64,000 nt of DNA from Loripinus fragilis (GCA_964019695.1 OZ026526.1:9443254-9507253); one strand, 5' to 3'. Positions 1-9,784 are shown, counted from the stretch's first letter. Made by a program: numbers and translations. Notes: generated from the letters alone by a model not told the origin.

Positions 1-51
1 CAGTGCTCAGTCTTTCTTGTCCATCATAACCACCAATGGCATACAATAAAC
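1..51 (-). CDS. KLHL18: KLHL18 coding exon 8, partial (start of kelch repeat 2)
   Basis: It encodes GLLYAIGGYDGQERLST and runs off the left edge. Y-A-I-G-G-Y-D-G-Q is the invariant kelch double-glycine motif and matches KLHL18 repeat 2. The acceptor is TTTTACCTCCAG. The incoming phase (G|GT) matches the exon 7 donor. Confidence 0.93.
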
Positions 52-880
52 CTGGAGGTAAAAAAGGTCCATAAGAAAATGCTATGTATTTTATAGGCTT
101 TACTGTTGAGTCCTTATCTTTGCTTTATCTCCTTTTTATATCTTGATTTATATGTTCTAGGAGATGATGCATTGATAAGTTAGGGGTCTTTCATGAAAAC
201 CAAACATCTATGTGTCTTGATCCACATCTGAACTAAGGGTGAGGTTGGTGCTCCGTTAAACTGGTTTAAGCCCTTCAGTAAAATATTTTTACTGACCGTT
301 CCAAGGTGGTGCTTCTTTTGTGGCTCATTTATGTTATTTCTGTCTTGTTTTGTTATGCTTTCATGCACGTCTGTTTGTTAATGCCTTGTGGTCACCTGCT
401 GGGAAAGGGCTGAAGTCTTGGCTCTCGTTTGTGATGTCTAATTATGACGTTGTCACTTTCCCAGTGGTATCCTGGGTCAGGTGTGGTGCTTGATTGTATT
501 GATTCCTGATCTTAGCCCTCTTTCTTACTTTCACTCATTCTTAAACTCTTTGCATGCTGCAGCTTTTTAAACACTTGCAGATTTGTTTTAAAATTGACTT
601 TTGCAAAAAAAAAAATTCAGGGGTACCAACAAAGTGTCAACATTTATGCGAAATTTCATAAGCCGTCTACACAGTTTGAATGGATAAAAAGTTTGAATAG
701 ATAAAAACTATCTTCAGGGTCAGATAAACTATATAAAATTAAAATTGTAGCCCATGATCATCCCTCAATAGATACAACAAACCATCCAAACTTTATTGTA
801 TCAGACTTTATGAAAAAATCCATCATCTAAGAAGGGTTAAATGCTGATAAACAGGTACTTAAATCCCAAAGAACTGCTGA
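52..880. other. KLHL18 intron 7, distal part: no feature recognised
   Basis: AT-rich intronic sequence with a poly-A run at about 605-616. A short open frame at 180-368 on the minus strand shows no recognisable protein family and is probably chance. Confidence 0.4.
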
Positions 881-881
881 T

Positions 882-912
882 TTACCATTAAATACTGCTA
901 CCCCTACTCAAC
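882..912 (-). pseudogene. Fragment of duplicated KLHL18 exon 7 with its donor
   Basis: About 30 bases match the 3' end of exon 7 and its donor (coding strand GGGGTAGCAGTATTTAATGG followed by TAAATC). The left flank (GATAAACAGGT...CCCAAAG) is shared with the flank of the copy at 2119-2212, so the two look like relics of one duplicated segment. The donor is damaged (GTAAAT) and no acceptor is present. Confidence 0.55.
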
Positions 913-1600
913 TATGAGCACCCAAATCACATGTTTCCGTTGAAAAGTTTGAATGGTAGTTTTGCAAACAGGTCCAGATAAACAAATACTTATTCACAGA
1001 TTGAAATTTTATCCCATCCAGCAGTTTTAAGCATGTGCCTTGAGTGTTACAAGGTGCAGGCTCAATGAGATGGCTCCCTTGTGCACCCAAAACACACGTT
1101 TCTGTTGAAAAGATAGATACGTTGTTTTGCATACAGGTTCAGATAAACAAAACTTATTCACAGATTGAAATTTTATCCCATCTGGTATTAAACTTGTGTG
1201 TTGAGTGTTGAAAAGAGCAGCCTCAATGAGACAGTTCTTTTGAGGACCTAAAACACATGCTTCAGATGAAAAGTTAGAAACATATTCTTACAAATAGGCA
1301 GGCCTCCAGATAAGAGTGCATATTAGAAAATTATTTTTCTTATTACTCATCCAAAACATATGTTGTGGGTACTCAAAAAAAACGTCTCAATGAGACGGTT
1401 CTTTTGAGCACCCAAAATACATGTTTAAATTGATGGGTAAGGAAATAAATGCAATTTTAGGTGTACAAACTATCCTTATCTGGACTTATGAAACAGGTCC
1501 AGATAAACAAATACTTATTCACAGATTGAAACCTTATCCCATCCAGTAGTTTACACATATGTGTTGAGTGTTGAAAAGAAAGTCTCAATGAAAAATTCCA
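900..1600. repeat. Degenerate tandem repeat, unit about 165 bp, about four copies
   Basis: Recurrent landmarks are CACCCAAAACACACGTTTC (starting near 918, 1083, 1245, 1409), CAATGAGACGGTTCTTTTG, and CAGGTCCAGATAAACAAATA followed by TTATTCACAGATTGAAA (near 968, 1137, 1497). Copies diverge with small indels. A related stretch is seen again near 17065-17095. Non-coding, inside intron 7. Confidence 0.7.
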
Positions 1601-1667
1601 TCGGTTAAATGGTGGGTAATGCCGAGTTTAAATGTTGATAAACAGGTGCATGAACCCCAAAGTATTA

Positions 1668-2118
1668 GGCCTAAATGAAATATATGTGTGGTTCCTGTTG
1701 CATACCAACAAAATTTAGGGTAGGTAGGTAGGAAAATTATCAAATTTTGTTGTAACATTTAACAAAGAAAATAGTGACAAAATCTGAAAAAGTGCCCATT
1801 TAGGTATTTTCTCTCCAATGACCATTTTAATGTTTAGGATAGGGTTAAAGAAATTAGGGTAGGTTTTGTTTGTTTGTTTGATGTGATTCTTTACGTCCAC
1901 TCAACAATCTTTCAGTTATGCGGGACGGTTCTTCCTGGGTTTAACCAGTACTAAGCTAGGATAAATGTGTCTTGCTCAAGGACCACAACGCAGTGACGCC
2001 GGTGAGGCTCGAACCCGCTACCCTTCGGTCTCGAGTCAAGCACTCTACCACTGAGCCACTGCGCTCCCTAATTAGGGTAGGTAGGCAACAGGAACCACAC
2101 ATATATTTCATTTAAGCC
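1668..2118. mobile_element. PIF/Harbinger-like MITE (TTA duplication) carrying a SINE
   Basis: Terminal inverted repeats of about 35 bp start GGCCTAAATGAAATATATGT on the left and end with its near reverse complement at 2085-2118; positions 1677-1701 and 2085-2109 are perfect inverted copies. TTA flanks both sides (1665-1667, 2119-2121). A tRNA-type SINE sits inside at 1865-2069; without it the MITE is about 230 bp, the same as the copy at 16729-16959. The TSD and the GG-start fit PIF/Harbinger, which is an inference from termini only. Confidence 0.7.
1865..2069 (-). mobile_element. tRNA-derived SINE (family 1), nested in the MITE
   Basis: On the minus strand it starts GGGAGCGCAGTGGCTCAG with an A-box like TGGCTCAGTGG and a B-box GGGTTCGAGCC, then a body containing CCTTGAGCAAGACACAT, and ends in a (GTTT)n tail. 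A 13-bp direct repeat AATTAGGGTAGGT flanks it (1852-1864 and 2070-2082), a clear target-site duplication of LINE-driven insertion. The body resembles the central domain of MetaSINE-type elements; this is recall and was not checked. Confidence 0.85.
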
Positions 2119-2212
2119 TTACTGACTTACCATCTAATACGACTTCTCATTGTGCTCATGGCTTCTGCCACTGCCCATCTTCCAAGTATAGGATCAAAAC
2201 ATTCCACTGTAT
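2119..2212 (-). pseudogene. Degenerate second copy of KLHL18 exon 7 (pseudo-exon)
   Basis: About 94 bases are nearly identical to exon 7 (3251-3358), including [20 protein letters not shown] and the donor GTAAGTCAGTAA. A deletion of about 14 bases near the 3' end removes the VGVAV codons and shifts the frame. The 5' end and acceptor are missing. The MITE at 1668-2118 inserted at the TTA just beyond its donor. If spliced it would disrupt the protein. Confidence 0.85.
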
Positions 2213-2225
2213 ACTCCCTTCCTAG

Positions 2226-3219
2226 TTTATCGCGGATCGTAGTTTACCGCGGATTTTACAAATCTCATGATTTCTCCCACATGGCGCCCCCTCGCGAATG
2301 TTTACGCTATCTACAGTTGAAGGAAGCCCCCAAGCTCGTCAAATCCAGGTGAAGTTGACAATATGTCAAGTCAACTGATGAGTAAAATTATTTTCAAATA
2401 TACATTACGAAGGTTACCATTTTCTATTGCTATTCACTACCCATCCCCTTATAAAAGCCGCTCGGATATTTTTAAACAAGCGATTCAGTTTGTTTACCTC
2501 AGCTAGAGTTGTCGTTTGTATCTGACAGATGTCACGTATACAAAAAGTCACATGTTCTCTTTATAAGTAAAGTCATAAAAATCCCGGTAGAATGAACATC
2601 TGTTTAGCGCCATCTGTCAATTTGTATAGACAAGTTCATTCAAATTAAAATGCACTGGAAAACAGTCGTCAGGAACCATCAGAGGTTGTTTGTCATTCAT
2701 TTTTGTTAAATGTGCAAAATGCGACCATTGCTCTCACTGGTTCCACCTTCATTTATGTTCAAAAGTGAAAGTCGTAAGAAGAAGTAGCGCATTTAGGTGC
2801 ACTACCTGTGTTGAAAATGTACAATGCATTTTAATTACTGAAAAAAACGAAATAACAATTCAAATTGATGCTAAAGATAAAATTTAAGCATTGTGAATTG
2901 ATTGAAACGTTTAATATTCATGGGAAAAAGTTCCTTAACATTTATTAAGACTTTTGAAGCACTTGGCTTCCTATTCTTTGAACTTTTTTAATTTAAGTGA
3001 ACTCCGCGATAAACTAGGGTGACCCGATTACGTCATCAAAACAAACATGGCTGCCAAGAAGCACTCAATCTGGGAATAAATAATTCAACACACATTTTCT
3101 TTTCTTGTAAGATTGCATAGGAATGATCAATCTACAATGTGGAGTAATCAAATAAAAGTTCATTTGCTTTGATCTTACTTAATCTCACAACGGCTAGTTT
3201 GCTCCGCGATAAACCAGGA
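2226..3219. mobile_element. Probable TIR element with GTTTATCGCGGA ends
   Basis: TAGTTTATCGCGGA near 2228 recurs inverted as TCCGCGATAAACTA at about 3003-3016, and as CTCCGCGATAAACCAGG at about 3203-3219. It lies between the pseudo-exon copy and the real exon 7. Exact ends and duplication are unclear, and no coding potential is seen. Short frames at 2152-2352 and 2690-2887 look like chance. Confidence 0.45.
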
Positions 3220-3250
3220 TCCCAGCATACTTAAAGTATTACTGACTTAC

Positions 3251-3358
3251 CATTTAATACTGCTACCCCAACTCGGCTTCTCATTGTGCTCATGGCTTCT
3301 GCCACTGCCCATCTTCCTAGTATAGGATCAAAACATTCCACTGTACTTAAAGAATCAC
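3251..3358 (-). CDS. KLHL18: KLHL18 coding exon 7 (kelch repeat 1)
   Basis: It encodes [20 protein letters not shown] through [15 protein letters not shown], the kelch-1 outer strands with the characteristic V-E-x-F-D-P...W...M-x-x-x-R-S-R spacing. The acceptor is TTGACAG and the donor ATG|GTAAGT. Both ends are phase 1, so the exon is symmetric: skipping or duplicating it would keep frame. Two partial degenerate copies lie downstream in intron 7 (2119-2212 and about 882-912). Confidence 0.94.
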
Positions 3359-3423
3359 CTGTCAAGACAAATATATCGTGATGAATGCCAACATGAGAAA
3401 GCCTATCTTCAGGTATTATTTAA

Positions 3424-3582
3424 GAAATAAATTCAATTTTTGGTCTGTTTCATGGAATCATGAACACTTTAGGTCTCTTGCAAAGTTAACGTGAATCCCA
3501 AAGCTCTTCAGGTTAACTTTGCAATAAACCCGAAGTGTTCATGATTCCAAGACAGAACAAACGTTGAATTTATTACTTTTAT
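3424..3582. mobile_element. Fold-back hairpin element (same family as 59928-60130)
   Basis: The left arm AATAAATTCAATTTTTGG...TTCATGGAATCATGAACAC pairs with the right arm GTGTTCATGATTCCA...CGTTGAATTTATTA. The middle holds CTTGCAAAGTTAAC and an inverse copy. It lies in KLHL18 intron 6. Confidence 0.7.
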
Positions 3583-3789
3583 TTACATAAATTTCATATT
3601 ATCCTTCAAGTATCAATTTTCACCTAAACTTAAATGATAATGAATTCTGGTTGTACATGATGAGGTAAGACCTCCAACAGCTAATGCCTGGAATATCTGT
3701 ATAACACTAGGCCTGGCCTGGAATGTCTGTAATAATAGACATGGGGGGAGGGGTTTGGAATTTATAAAATGAATACTGCCAGGTCCTAC

Positions 3790-3926
3790 CTGATGATGTT
3801 AGACCTCCAACAGCATATATTATTCCAGGGATATCTGTACAACACCTAGGCCTTGCCTTGAAGGTCTGTAACAATGGACGCCTTTCTGGCATTAAATGAT
3901 AGTCTCTAGCAACATCTAATAAATCC
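3790..3926 (-). CDS. KLHL18: KLHL18 coding exon 6 (BACK-kelch linker and first kelch strand)
   Basis: It encodes [20 protein letters not shown], then [20 protein letters not shown] ending GLTSSG. The [10 protein letters not shown] linker is strongly conserved in KLHL18, and IYAVGG opens kelch repeat 1. The acceptor is TTGCAG and the donor TCAG|GTAGGA. A frame-open read-through past the donor exists but is intron. Confidence 0.95.
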
Positions 3927-3985
3927 CTGCAATGAAAATTATACTTTCATGTATACTGAAGGTTGTCAGCAGGCAACAAATGTTT

Positions 3986-4168
3986 CCACGATTTGTTTGT
4001 TTGATTTGATTCTTTAAGTCCCAGTCAACAGTTTTTCAATTATGTCGGGACGAGTCTTCCTGGGTTGAACCAGTACTAAGCAAGGATTAATGTGTCTTGC
4101 TCAAGGACACAACGCAACCCCTCGGACTCAAGTCAAGCACTCTAATACTGAGCCAGTGCGCTCCCTAT
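3986..4168 (-). mobile_element. tRNA-derived SINE (family 1), head-deleted copy
   Basis: Same body as the SINE at 1865-2069 (TTGAGCAAGACACATTAATC and the (GTTT)n tail). The tRNA head has lost much of the B-box region between TCGGACTC and the body. Confidence 0.8.
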
Positions 4169-4185
4169 CTCCACCACCCCTAAGT

Positions 4186-4785
4186 TTTGTTTTTGATTGT
4201 TGCTTTAAGTACCAGACAACAGCTATACAGGGATGAGAATAGTCGGCCATTCTCAATCAGGAAAATCTAGTAAATGAATCCTGAACGGAGCCAAACAGAT
4301 TTTTATATCACTAATAAAAGCTTAGATACACAAAATACCAATAGAAATCAGTTAATTGATCCTTATATTATGGTAAATATCCAACTTAATAATGTTAAAA
4401 CTAAGTTTTAACCTAAATAAGATTGACATTATGTATATTGTATGCCAGCGCTCAGTCAGGAAATCCTGATCAATCCTGAACTTTCTCATCCCTGAGCTAT
4501 AATGGTCATGTAGGGATGGTCAGTTAACCTAACCACACTTTTTTCCTGAGCAAGCTAGAACAAGCGGTTAACCAGTACTTTGTGCACATACTTTCCCTGG
4601 TAATTGAAGACAACCCTTCTTGAATGAATCAGCGGAAGAGAGGAGAATGACCGTAAACATTATTTCATGATCAATCTCCACAAAAGTATGGGACCGGGCC
4701 GGGATCCAACTTGTGACCCCTGGATCTGCAGTTAGGAACGCATCTGTAGTCAGACCAGTTACTGACTGCGCTACGTGGCCCAGTG
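4186..4785 (-). mobile_element. tRNA-derived SINE (family 2), split by a MITE
   Basis: The head near 4785 reads TGGGCCACGTAGCGCAGTCA on the minus strand. The B-box-like region is AGTTGGATCCCGGCC, then CCCATACTTTTGTGGAG and a body with CTTCCGCTGATTCA. The tail end near 4186-4227 is cut off from the rest by the 267-bp element at 4228-4494. A small internal duplication (CTGCAGATC region) is present in the head. Confidence 0.8.
4228..4494. mobile_element. MITE with CAGGGATGAGAA ends and 7-bp duplication
   Basis: It begins CAGGGATGAGAA and ends with the perfect reverse complement TTCTCATCCCTG. AGCTATA flanks it at 4221-4227 and 4495-4501. CAGGG termini suggest hAT, but hAT normally makes an 8-bp duplication, so the superfamily is not settled. 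It is inserted in the SINE at 4186-4785. Confidence 0.8.
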
Positions 4786-4855
4786 AAAGAGCCAATTAAC
4801 TACAATGTATCTTAACCCTATTCATTCTGGATATCATACAGGTAGTCAGGTACTT

Positions 4856-4994
4856 TGGCAAAAAGTGAAGACCCTGATGAAATGTCACATAATGTGGCAT
4901 TTCATCAGGGTCTGCACTGTTTGCTTAAGATAAAAACAATCTGGCATTTCATCATGGTCTTCACTGTTTGCTTAAGATAAAAACAATCTTCAGG
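4856..4994. repeat. Hairpin repeat (AGTGAAGACCCTGATGAAATG) plus a partial second copy
   Basis: AGTGAAGACCCTGATGAAAT and the inverse ATTTCATCAGGGTCTGCACT form a stem of about 25 bp around a short loop. The right half (GGCATTTCATCATGGTCTTC ... TTGCTTAAGATAAAAAC) is repeated once. The same family occurs at 16349-16413. Confidence 0.8.
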
Positions 4995-5133
4995 AACAGA
5001 CATACGTGTAGATCATTTTATAGAAATTTTGACTGGACAAAATGGACAATTCCATACTAATAGTATCAAATGTATGGGATAATCTATCAGAATGAAAAGG
5101 ATTAAGTATAGATAAAAACGTTTTTGTAACATA

Positions 5134-6769
5134 CAGTAAAACCTGTCTAAAGCTGCCACTCAAAAAAGACCAAATGAAAAAAGTCAATAAGCAATGCTTA
5201 TTAGATACCCCCCGCACAGTAAGAGTCATTGAAAAAACTTGGCAAGTTATAGTTCGAACAAGAAGACCTTAGTTTTGATAAGAAGATTTCAGTAGAATCT
5301 GTGCAAACAAAAATTATAAACTCCTTCATACATATGTTCAATGTGTCTACATTGTATCCGCAAAGTATCAAATTGCTCCAACAAAAGCTGTAGTAGGAGT
5401 TGATCGGCCCATAAAGGCACTATCCATGCATATACAAAAGCCATATAAGGGAATAATTGTCTAAGTTCTCACAGTTGTCATTTTGTCAAAATTATTTTTT
5501 GTGAACCAAACTCCTTCATGCATATGTTCAATGTGTCTGCATTGTATCGGCAAAGTATCAAATTGTTCCATCAAAAGCTGTAGTAGGAGTTGATCAGCCC
5601 ATGAAGGCACCATCTATGCATATACAAAAGCCTAATAAGGGAAAAATTGTCTAAGTTCTCACAGCTGTCATTTCGTCAAAAATAATTTTTTCTGAACCAA
5701 ACTCCTTCATGCATATGTTCAATGTGTTTAAATTGTATAGGCAAAGTCTCAAATTGTTCCATCAAAAGCTGTGGTAGGAGTTGATCGGGCCATGAAGGCA
5801 CCATCTATGCATATACAAAAGCCTTATTAGGGAAAGTGTCTAAGTTCTCACAGCTGTCATTTTGTCAAAAAATATTTTTTCTAAACCAAACTTCTTCATG
5901 CATATGTTAAATGTGTCTACATTGTATAGGCAAAGTATCAAATTGTTCCATAAAAAGCTGTGGTAGGAGTTGATCAGCCCATAAAGGCACTGTCTATGCA
6001 TATACAAACACCTTATTAGGGAATAATTGTCTAAGTTCTCACAGCTGTCATTTTGTCAAAAATTATCTTTTCTGAACTAAACTCCTTCATGCATATGTTC
6101 AATGTGTCTACATTGTATAGGAAAAGTATCAAATTGTTCCATCGAAAGCTGAGGTAGGAGTTGATTGGCCCCTATATGGCCTATAATAGCATAAGCACAA
6201 AGCACTATATTAAAAGCCATTTAGAACTACAAAGGGAAATAACTCTAATAGAATTGGCCCCTAGCCCTTACTTTTTTGTCTCAAGTATTTGTCTTGCATA
6301 TATGAACATGTTTGCAAGGTTTGATGAAAATCCAGCAATGACTCTTTGAGTTATTAAGGAAAAAGCACTATATTAAAAGCCATTTAGAACTACAAAGGGA
6401 AATAACTCTAATAGAATTGGCCCCTAGCCCTTACTTTTTTGTCTTAAGTATTTGTCTTGCATATATGAACATGTTTGCAAGGTTTGATGAAAATCCAGCA
6501 ATGACTCTTCGAGTTATTAAGGAAACAAAGCGTTACGGACGGACGGACGGACGGACGGACGGACGTGAAAACAGTATACCCCCTACAAACAAAGTTTGCG
6601 GGGGGTATAAAAAACGATTATCGCTTAATGCAGATGTCAAAAGTATTGCAGAATGCTCCAAAGGGGAGCATTCGGCAATACTCTCGACCTTCATTAAGCT
6701 ACCTGGTACCATTTGTCTTTAAGACCCTTTGTTTTGTCTATGAGTGGCCGCTTAAGACAGGTTTTACTG
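5134..6769. mobile_element. TA-flanked TIR element (outer element of a nest)
   Basis: Ends CAGTAAAACCTGTCT and AGACAGGTTTTACTG, inverted repeat about 29 bp, flanked by TA on both sides (5132-5133, 6770-6771). This is the arrangement of a Tc1/mariner-type MITE. Most of its length is a second element inserted at 5205-6608. Confidence 0.75.
5205..6608. mobile_element. Nested element with ATACCCCCCGCA ends, containing tandem arrays
   Basis: Inverted ends are ATACCCCCCGCA (5205-5216) and TGCGGGGGGTAT (6597-6608). Inside are five copies of a repeat of about 188 bp (landmark ACTCCTTCATGCATATG near 5321, 5508, 5699, 5890, 6079), then a 165-bp unit twice (about 6200-6360 and 6364-6524), then (GGAC)n at 6536-6565. 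Open frames through it are by-products of the duplication. Confidence 0.7.
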
Positions 6770-6982
6770 TACATACATGTACAGCTGTCTAGTGGGGCCA
6801 GAGGTCAAAATTGCAACCCAAGCCTTCATCTATGTCCTGTGCAGACAATGATAGCCCTGGCATGAGTGAGAGGCATGCACATGCCCCCTGAGCCTTTGCG
6901 GCTTGCATATGCAATAAATGCCAAAAACTCATTAACTCACCACTTACTACCACATGGAAATACCATGCCCAACTTGTCTGAC

Positions 6983-7201
6983 CTGGCCCCGAGGTTATAA
7001 AAACTTTTCAATGCTAAACTCAACTGAGCACAAAATTTCAACTGCTCATAAAAACTAAAATACCTACTAATAAAGAAGTTTCTTGCATATTTAACATGCT
7101 GATAAATGTTAAAATGCCAACAAAATTTTAACATTTATGAGCATGATAAATTCCATGCTCAGCTGAGTTGAGCATAAAAAAGCTTTATAACCTCGAGGCC
7201 T
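6983..7201. mobile_element. Short TIR element (CGAGGTTATAAA ends)
   Basis: GGCCCCGAGGTTATAAAAAC on the left is inverted as TTTATAACCTCGAGGCC on the right. CAACTGAGCA and TGCTCAGCTGAGTTGAGC continue the arms to about 45 bp. Non-coding, in intron 5. Confidence 0.7.
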
Positions 7202-7358
7202 AGTCCCATTTCATTCAGGACAATGTAATAATTTCTACTTACTTGTCCTGGGACAAGTATAAACTATTAAGTTAATGCAATTCTGTATTTCATTTATTTT
7301 TTATTAATTATTGCGAACTCAAAATGCCATGTTGTATAAAACAATGTGGATCCTGGTT

Positions 7359-7384
7359 AGCTGGCTTCTTCAGAAGCCAGCTGA
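7359..7384. repeat. Small perfect hairpin
   Basis: AGCTGGCTTC-TTCA-GAAGCCAGCT gives a 10-bp stem and 4-base loop. No terminator or protein-binding role can be assigned. Confidence 0.5.
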
Positions 7385-7701
7385 TCTGTAACTACACTGT
7401 TTTCATTTGAGTTTATATCTGATTTTAAACCTTTTTTTTAAGAGTTTATATGGTATCAGCAAAGTTAAGGCTAAGCTGAATTATTTGTGCATTATCTGTT
7501 TTTTGAGACAAGTAAAGGTTTCATTGTACATTAATGTCATTTATTTGTCCCTGGCCAAGTATGAAATTTTGTTATTTCTACATCCCTGCACAAACCTATG
7601 TAAAACGGCCACTCTTAAAAAGACCGAAAATACCCATCTAAGCAGAAGCAACTGCTGCTCTCACTTACCAGTAACTCCTTGGAAAAAAAAATACTACTAA
7701 C

Positions 7702-7862
7702 CTACATTTATGTGAGCTCTTTATAAGATCTTCTGATGCCACACGGTCACTAAGAAACTGTGGAGTCAATAAGGGGAGTCTCACTTTCACTATTAACTCT
7801 GGTAGTGTTTCTTCTCGACCCATTTCATCTTTCTTAACCCAGGATAATGCTGCTTCATACAC
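7702..7862 (-). CDS. KLHL18: KLHL18 coding exon 5 (BACK domain, second half)
   Basis: It encodes VYEAALSWVKKDEMGREETL, then PELIVKVRLPLLTPQFLSDR and SEDLIKSSHKCR. The V-x-E-A-A-L-x-W-V and the L-P-E-L...V-R-L-P-L pattern is the second BACK signature. The acceptor is ATATAG, and the donor TGTAG|GTTAGT splits an Arg codon. Copies of one SINE family flank this exon in opposite orientation (minus-strand copy below 4785, plus-strand copy from 8948). Confidence 0.95.
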
Positions 7863-8944
7863 CTATATGCAAAATAAAGAGCAATTTCTACTAATAAATG
7901 TTTGTAAATAGGTAAAGACAAACAAAAATTTTGGTATAAAATTAAACTATCAAATTAAACATTTGCTTTTGGTGTTGTTACATGGTGGACTGGTTACTAT
8001 ATGAATTATCGAATTTCACAATACATTGTATACCAACATTTTTAGCTTTACAAGATAGAAGGGCTGGCACCATTAATCGAAATATGGGCTAATTGGTCGA
8101 TATACAATAGAAAAACGATTATCGATATGAAAATTAAAAATCGGTTTCTTCCAATGGATGTTCTGTTCGTTTATTCAATTAAAATAAAGTGTTATTGTCT
8201 CGTGTGATGTTTAGTTTAGACCGGAAGTGCCTTCTTGAAAACAGTATGTGAGTATAAATTGCTGTAACGAAGTAATAAGAACGCTGTACTCTGCAGGATA
8301 TATTCAAAAACTTATTGTTAGAAAACTTATACTTGCACTTCTTTGGTTTAAAGTAGCACAAAATTATAAAATATTCGTCAGATAAACAATCTAGTATGCA
8401 AGATTTTTTCCCCACAGTAAATTTGTGTCTAGAAACTTTCATTTTTACCAACGATTTACAGTGGGTCTTATTTTACACAATGATGTTCATGTCATGCATA
8501 CTTGACTTTCTTTTTGTATGACTTCACACAGTGTGACAACAACAATTGCCGACTGTGAGCTTAATTGCCAATTAGTAAGTCAATATAATAATGGAATATA
8601 ACTTTTAAGTGTTCATTATAATCAATTCTACAGTTCAAGATTCATACAGGCAAGTCTGTATAAAATATAAGGACTTTTCAAGGACTTAAAAATGTGTATA
8701 ATACTCTCCTACAGTTTGAAATCAAGGACTATTAGCTGACGAAAAATTATAATTCAGCTTTGCAAATGATACACTGATATAATGGAGTTATCAGTATAAG
8801 AAAATGAGTACTAAATTGGTGATTATTTCTTTGGAGCAGCATATGCATAATTTTATGCCAATATAGGTCATTATTAACAGTTATGTCCTTCAGTTAATAG
8901 AAAGATTTAATCAAAGACATTTCAAGGCTTTTAAGAGATTCTCC
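7863..8944. other. KLHL18 intron 4, first part: nothing recognised
   Basis: AT-rich sequence. An open frame at 8179-8451 (minus) has no recognisable family. Confidence 0.4.
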
Positions 8945-8947
8945 ACT

Positions 8948-9246
8948 GGGCGGCGTTGCGCAGTCGGTAACATGTCTGACTGCAGATCCAGGGATCGCGA
9001 GTTCGATCCCGGCCTGGTCCCATACCTTCGTGGAGGTTGATCATGAAATAATTTCTATGGTCATCCTCCTCCCTTCCGCTGATTCAAGAAGGGTTGTTGT
9101 CAGTTACAAGGGAAAGTATGTGCATGAAGTACTGGTTAACTGCTTAGTCAAGCTTGCCCAGGAAAAATGTGTTTAGGTGAACTGACCGTCTTGACATGAC
9201 CATAGCTGTTGACTGGAACGTAAAGAATCAAACCAAACTCAACTAA
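8948..9246 (+). mobile_element. tRNA-derived SINE (family 2), near full length
   Basis: The head GGCGTTGCGCAGTCGGTAAC contains the A-box and GAGTTCGATCCC the B-box. The body CTTCCGCTGATTCAAGAAGG matches the copy at 4186-4785. The tail CGTAAAGAATCAAACCAAAC is shared with SINE family 1. Inverted relative to the 4186-4785 copy, it lies on the other side of KLHL18 exon 5. Confidence 0.85.
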
Positions 9247-9362
9247 GAGATTATCCAACACCTCCATAGTACTCAGATTTAATTTTAAGTACTTTTCAAG
9301 AAGGTCCTTCATATTCAAGTTATTTTCAAGCCTCTGCCAACCCAGCAGTAACTGTATAATAC

Positions 9363-9561
9363 CTGTTCTTCGGAATGTACATTAAGTTCATCTCTTCCAA
9401 GAATGTCAAGAACATCAGATTTCTTGAGAGTAAGGAATTCATCTGTTCTAACTACTTCTTTAAAATGTTTCTGGAGATATTTATTAGTTGCTTCGACTAG
9501 CCCTGAACACATATACTGGTCTGCAAAACTGCGTACACCAAGTACATTCTGAGGATGCAAC
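9363..9561 (-). CDS. KLHL18: KLHL18 coding exon 4 (BACK domain, first half)
   Basis: It encodes LHPQNVLGVRSFADQYMCSG through RDELNVHSEEQ. The L-H-P-x-N-x-L-G-V-R-x-F-A-D start and the S-R/G-D-E-L-N-V-x-S-E-E end are the classic BACK-domain signatures of BTB-kelch proteins. The acceptor is ATTTAG and the donor CAG|GTATTA. An intron of about 7.0 kb precedes it on the coding strand. Confidence 0.95.
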
Positions 9562-9784
9562 CTAAATATGGAAAGACAAAAACAGGAGAAATTGGTACTT
9601 ATTACCATGATTATTCCTCTACAATATTAACATGATCCTGTCCTTTATGCATGAATAAATTATTACAGCGTTTATACTGAATAGGTATTTTTTCGTGAGG
9701 GATCGTGTGTAATCGGTATGCTCCGAGCAATTACGGAAATAAACCTCTTTCCAGGTGCAATTGCAATATAATTGGTCGATATCT

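Noticed and set aside
1990..2069. Functional tRNA genes at the A/B-box sequences (also 4700-4785, 8948-9030, 9800-9870, 15690-15762)
   Set aside because: They do not fold into complete cloverleafs with matching acceptor stems and are followed by SINE bodies and tails with target-site duplications.
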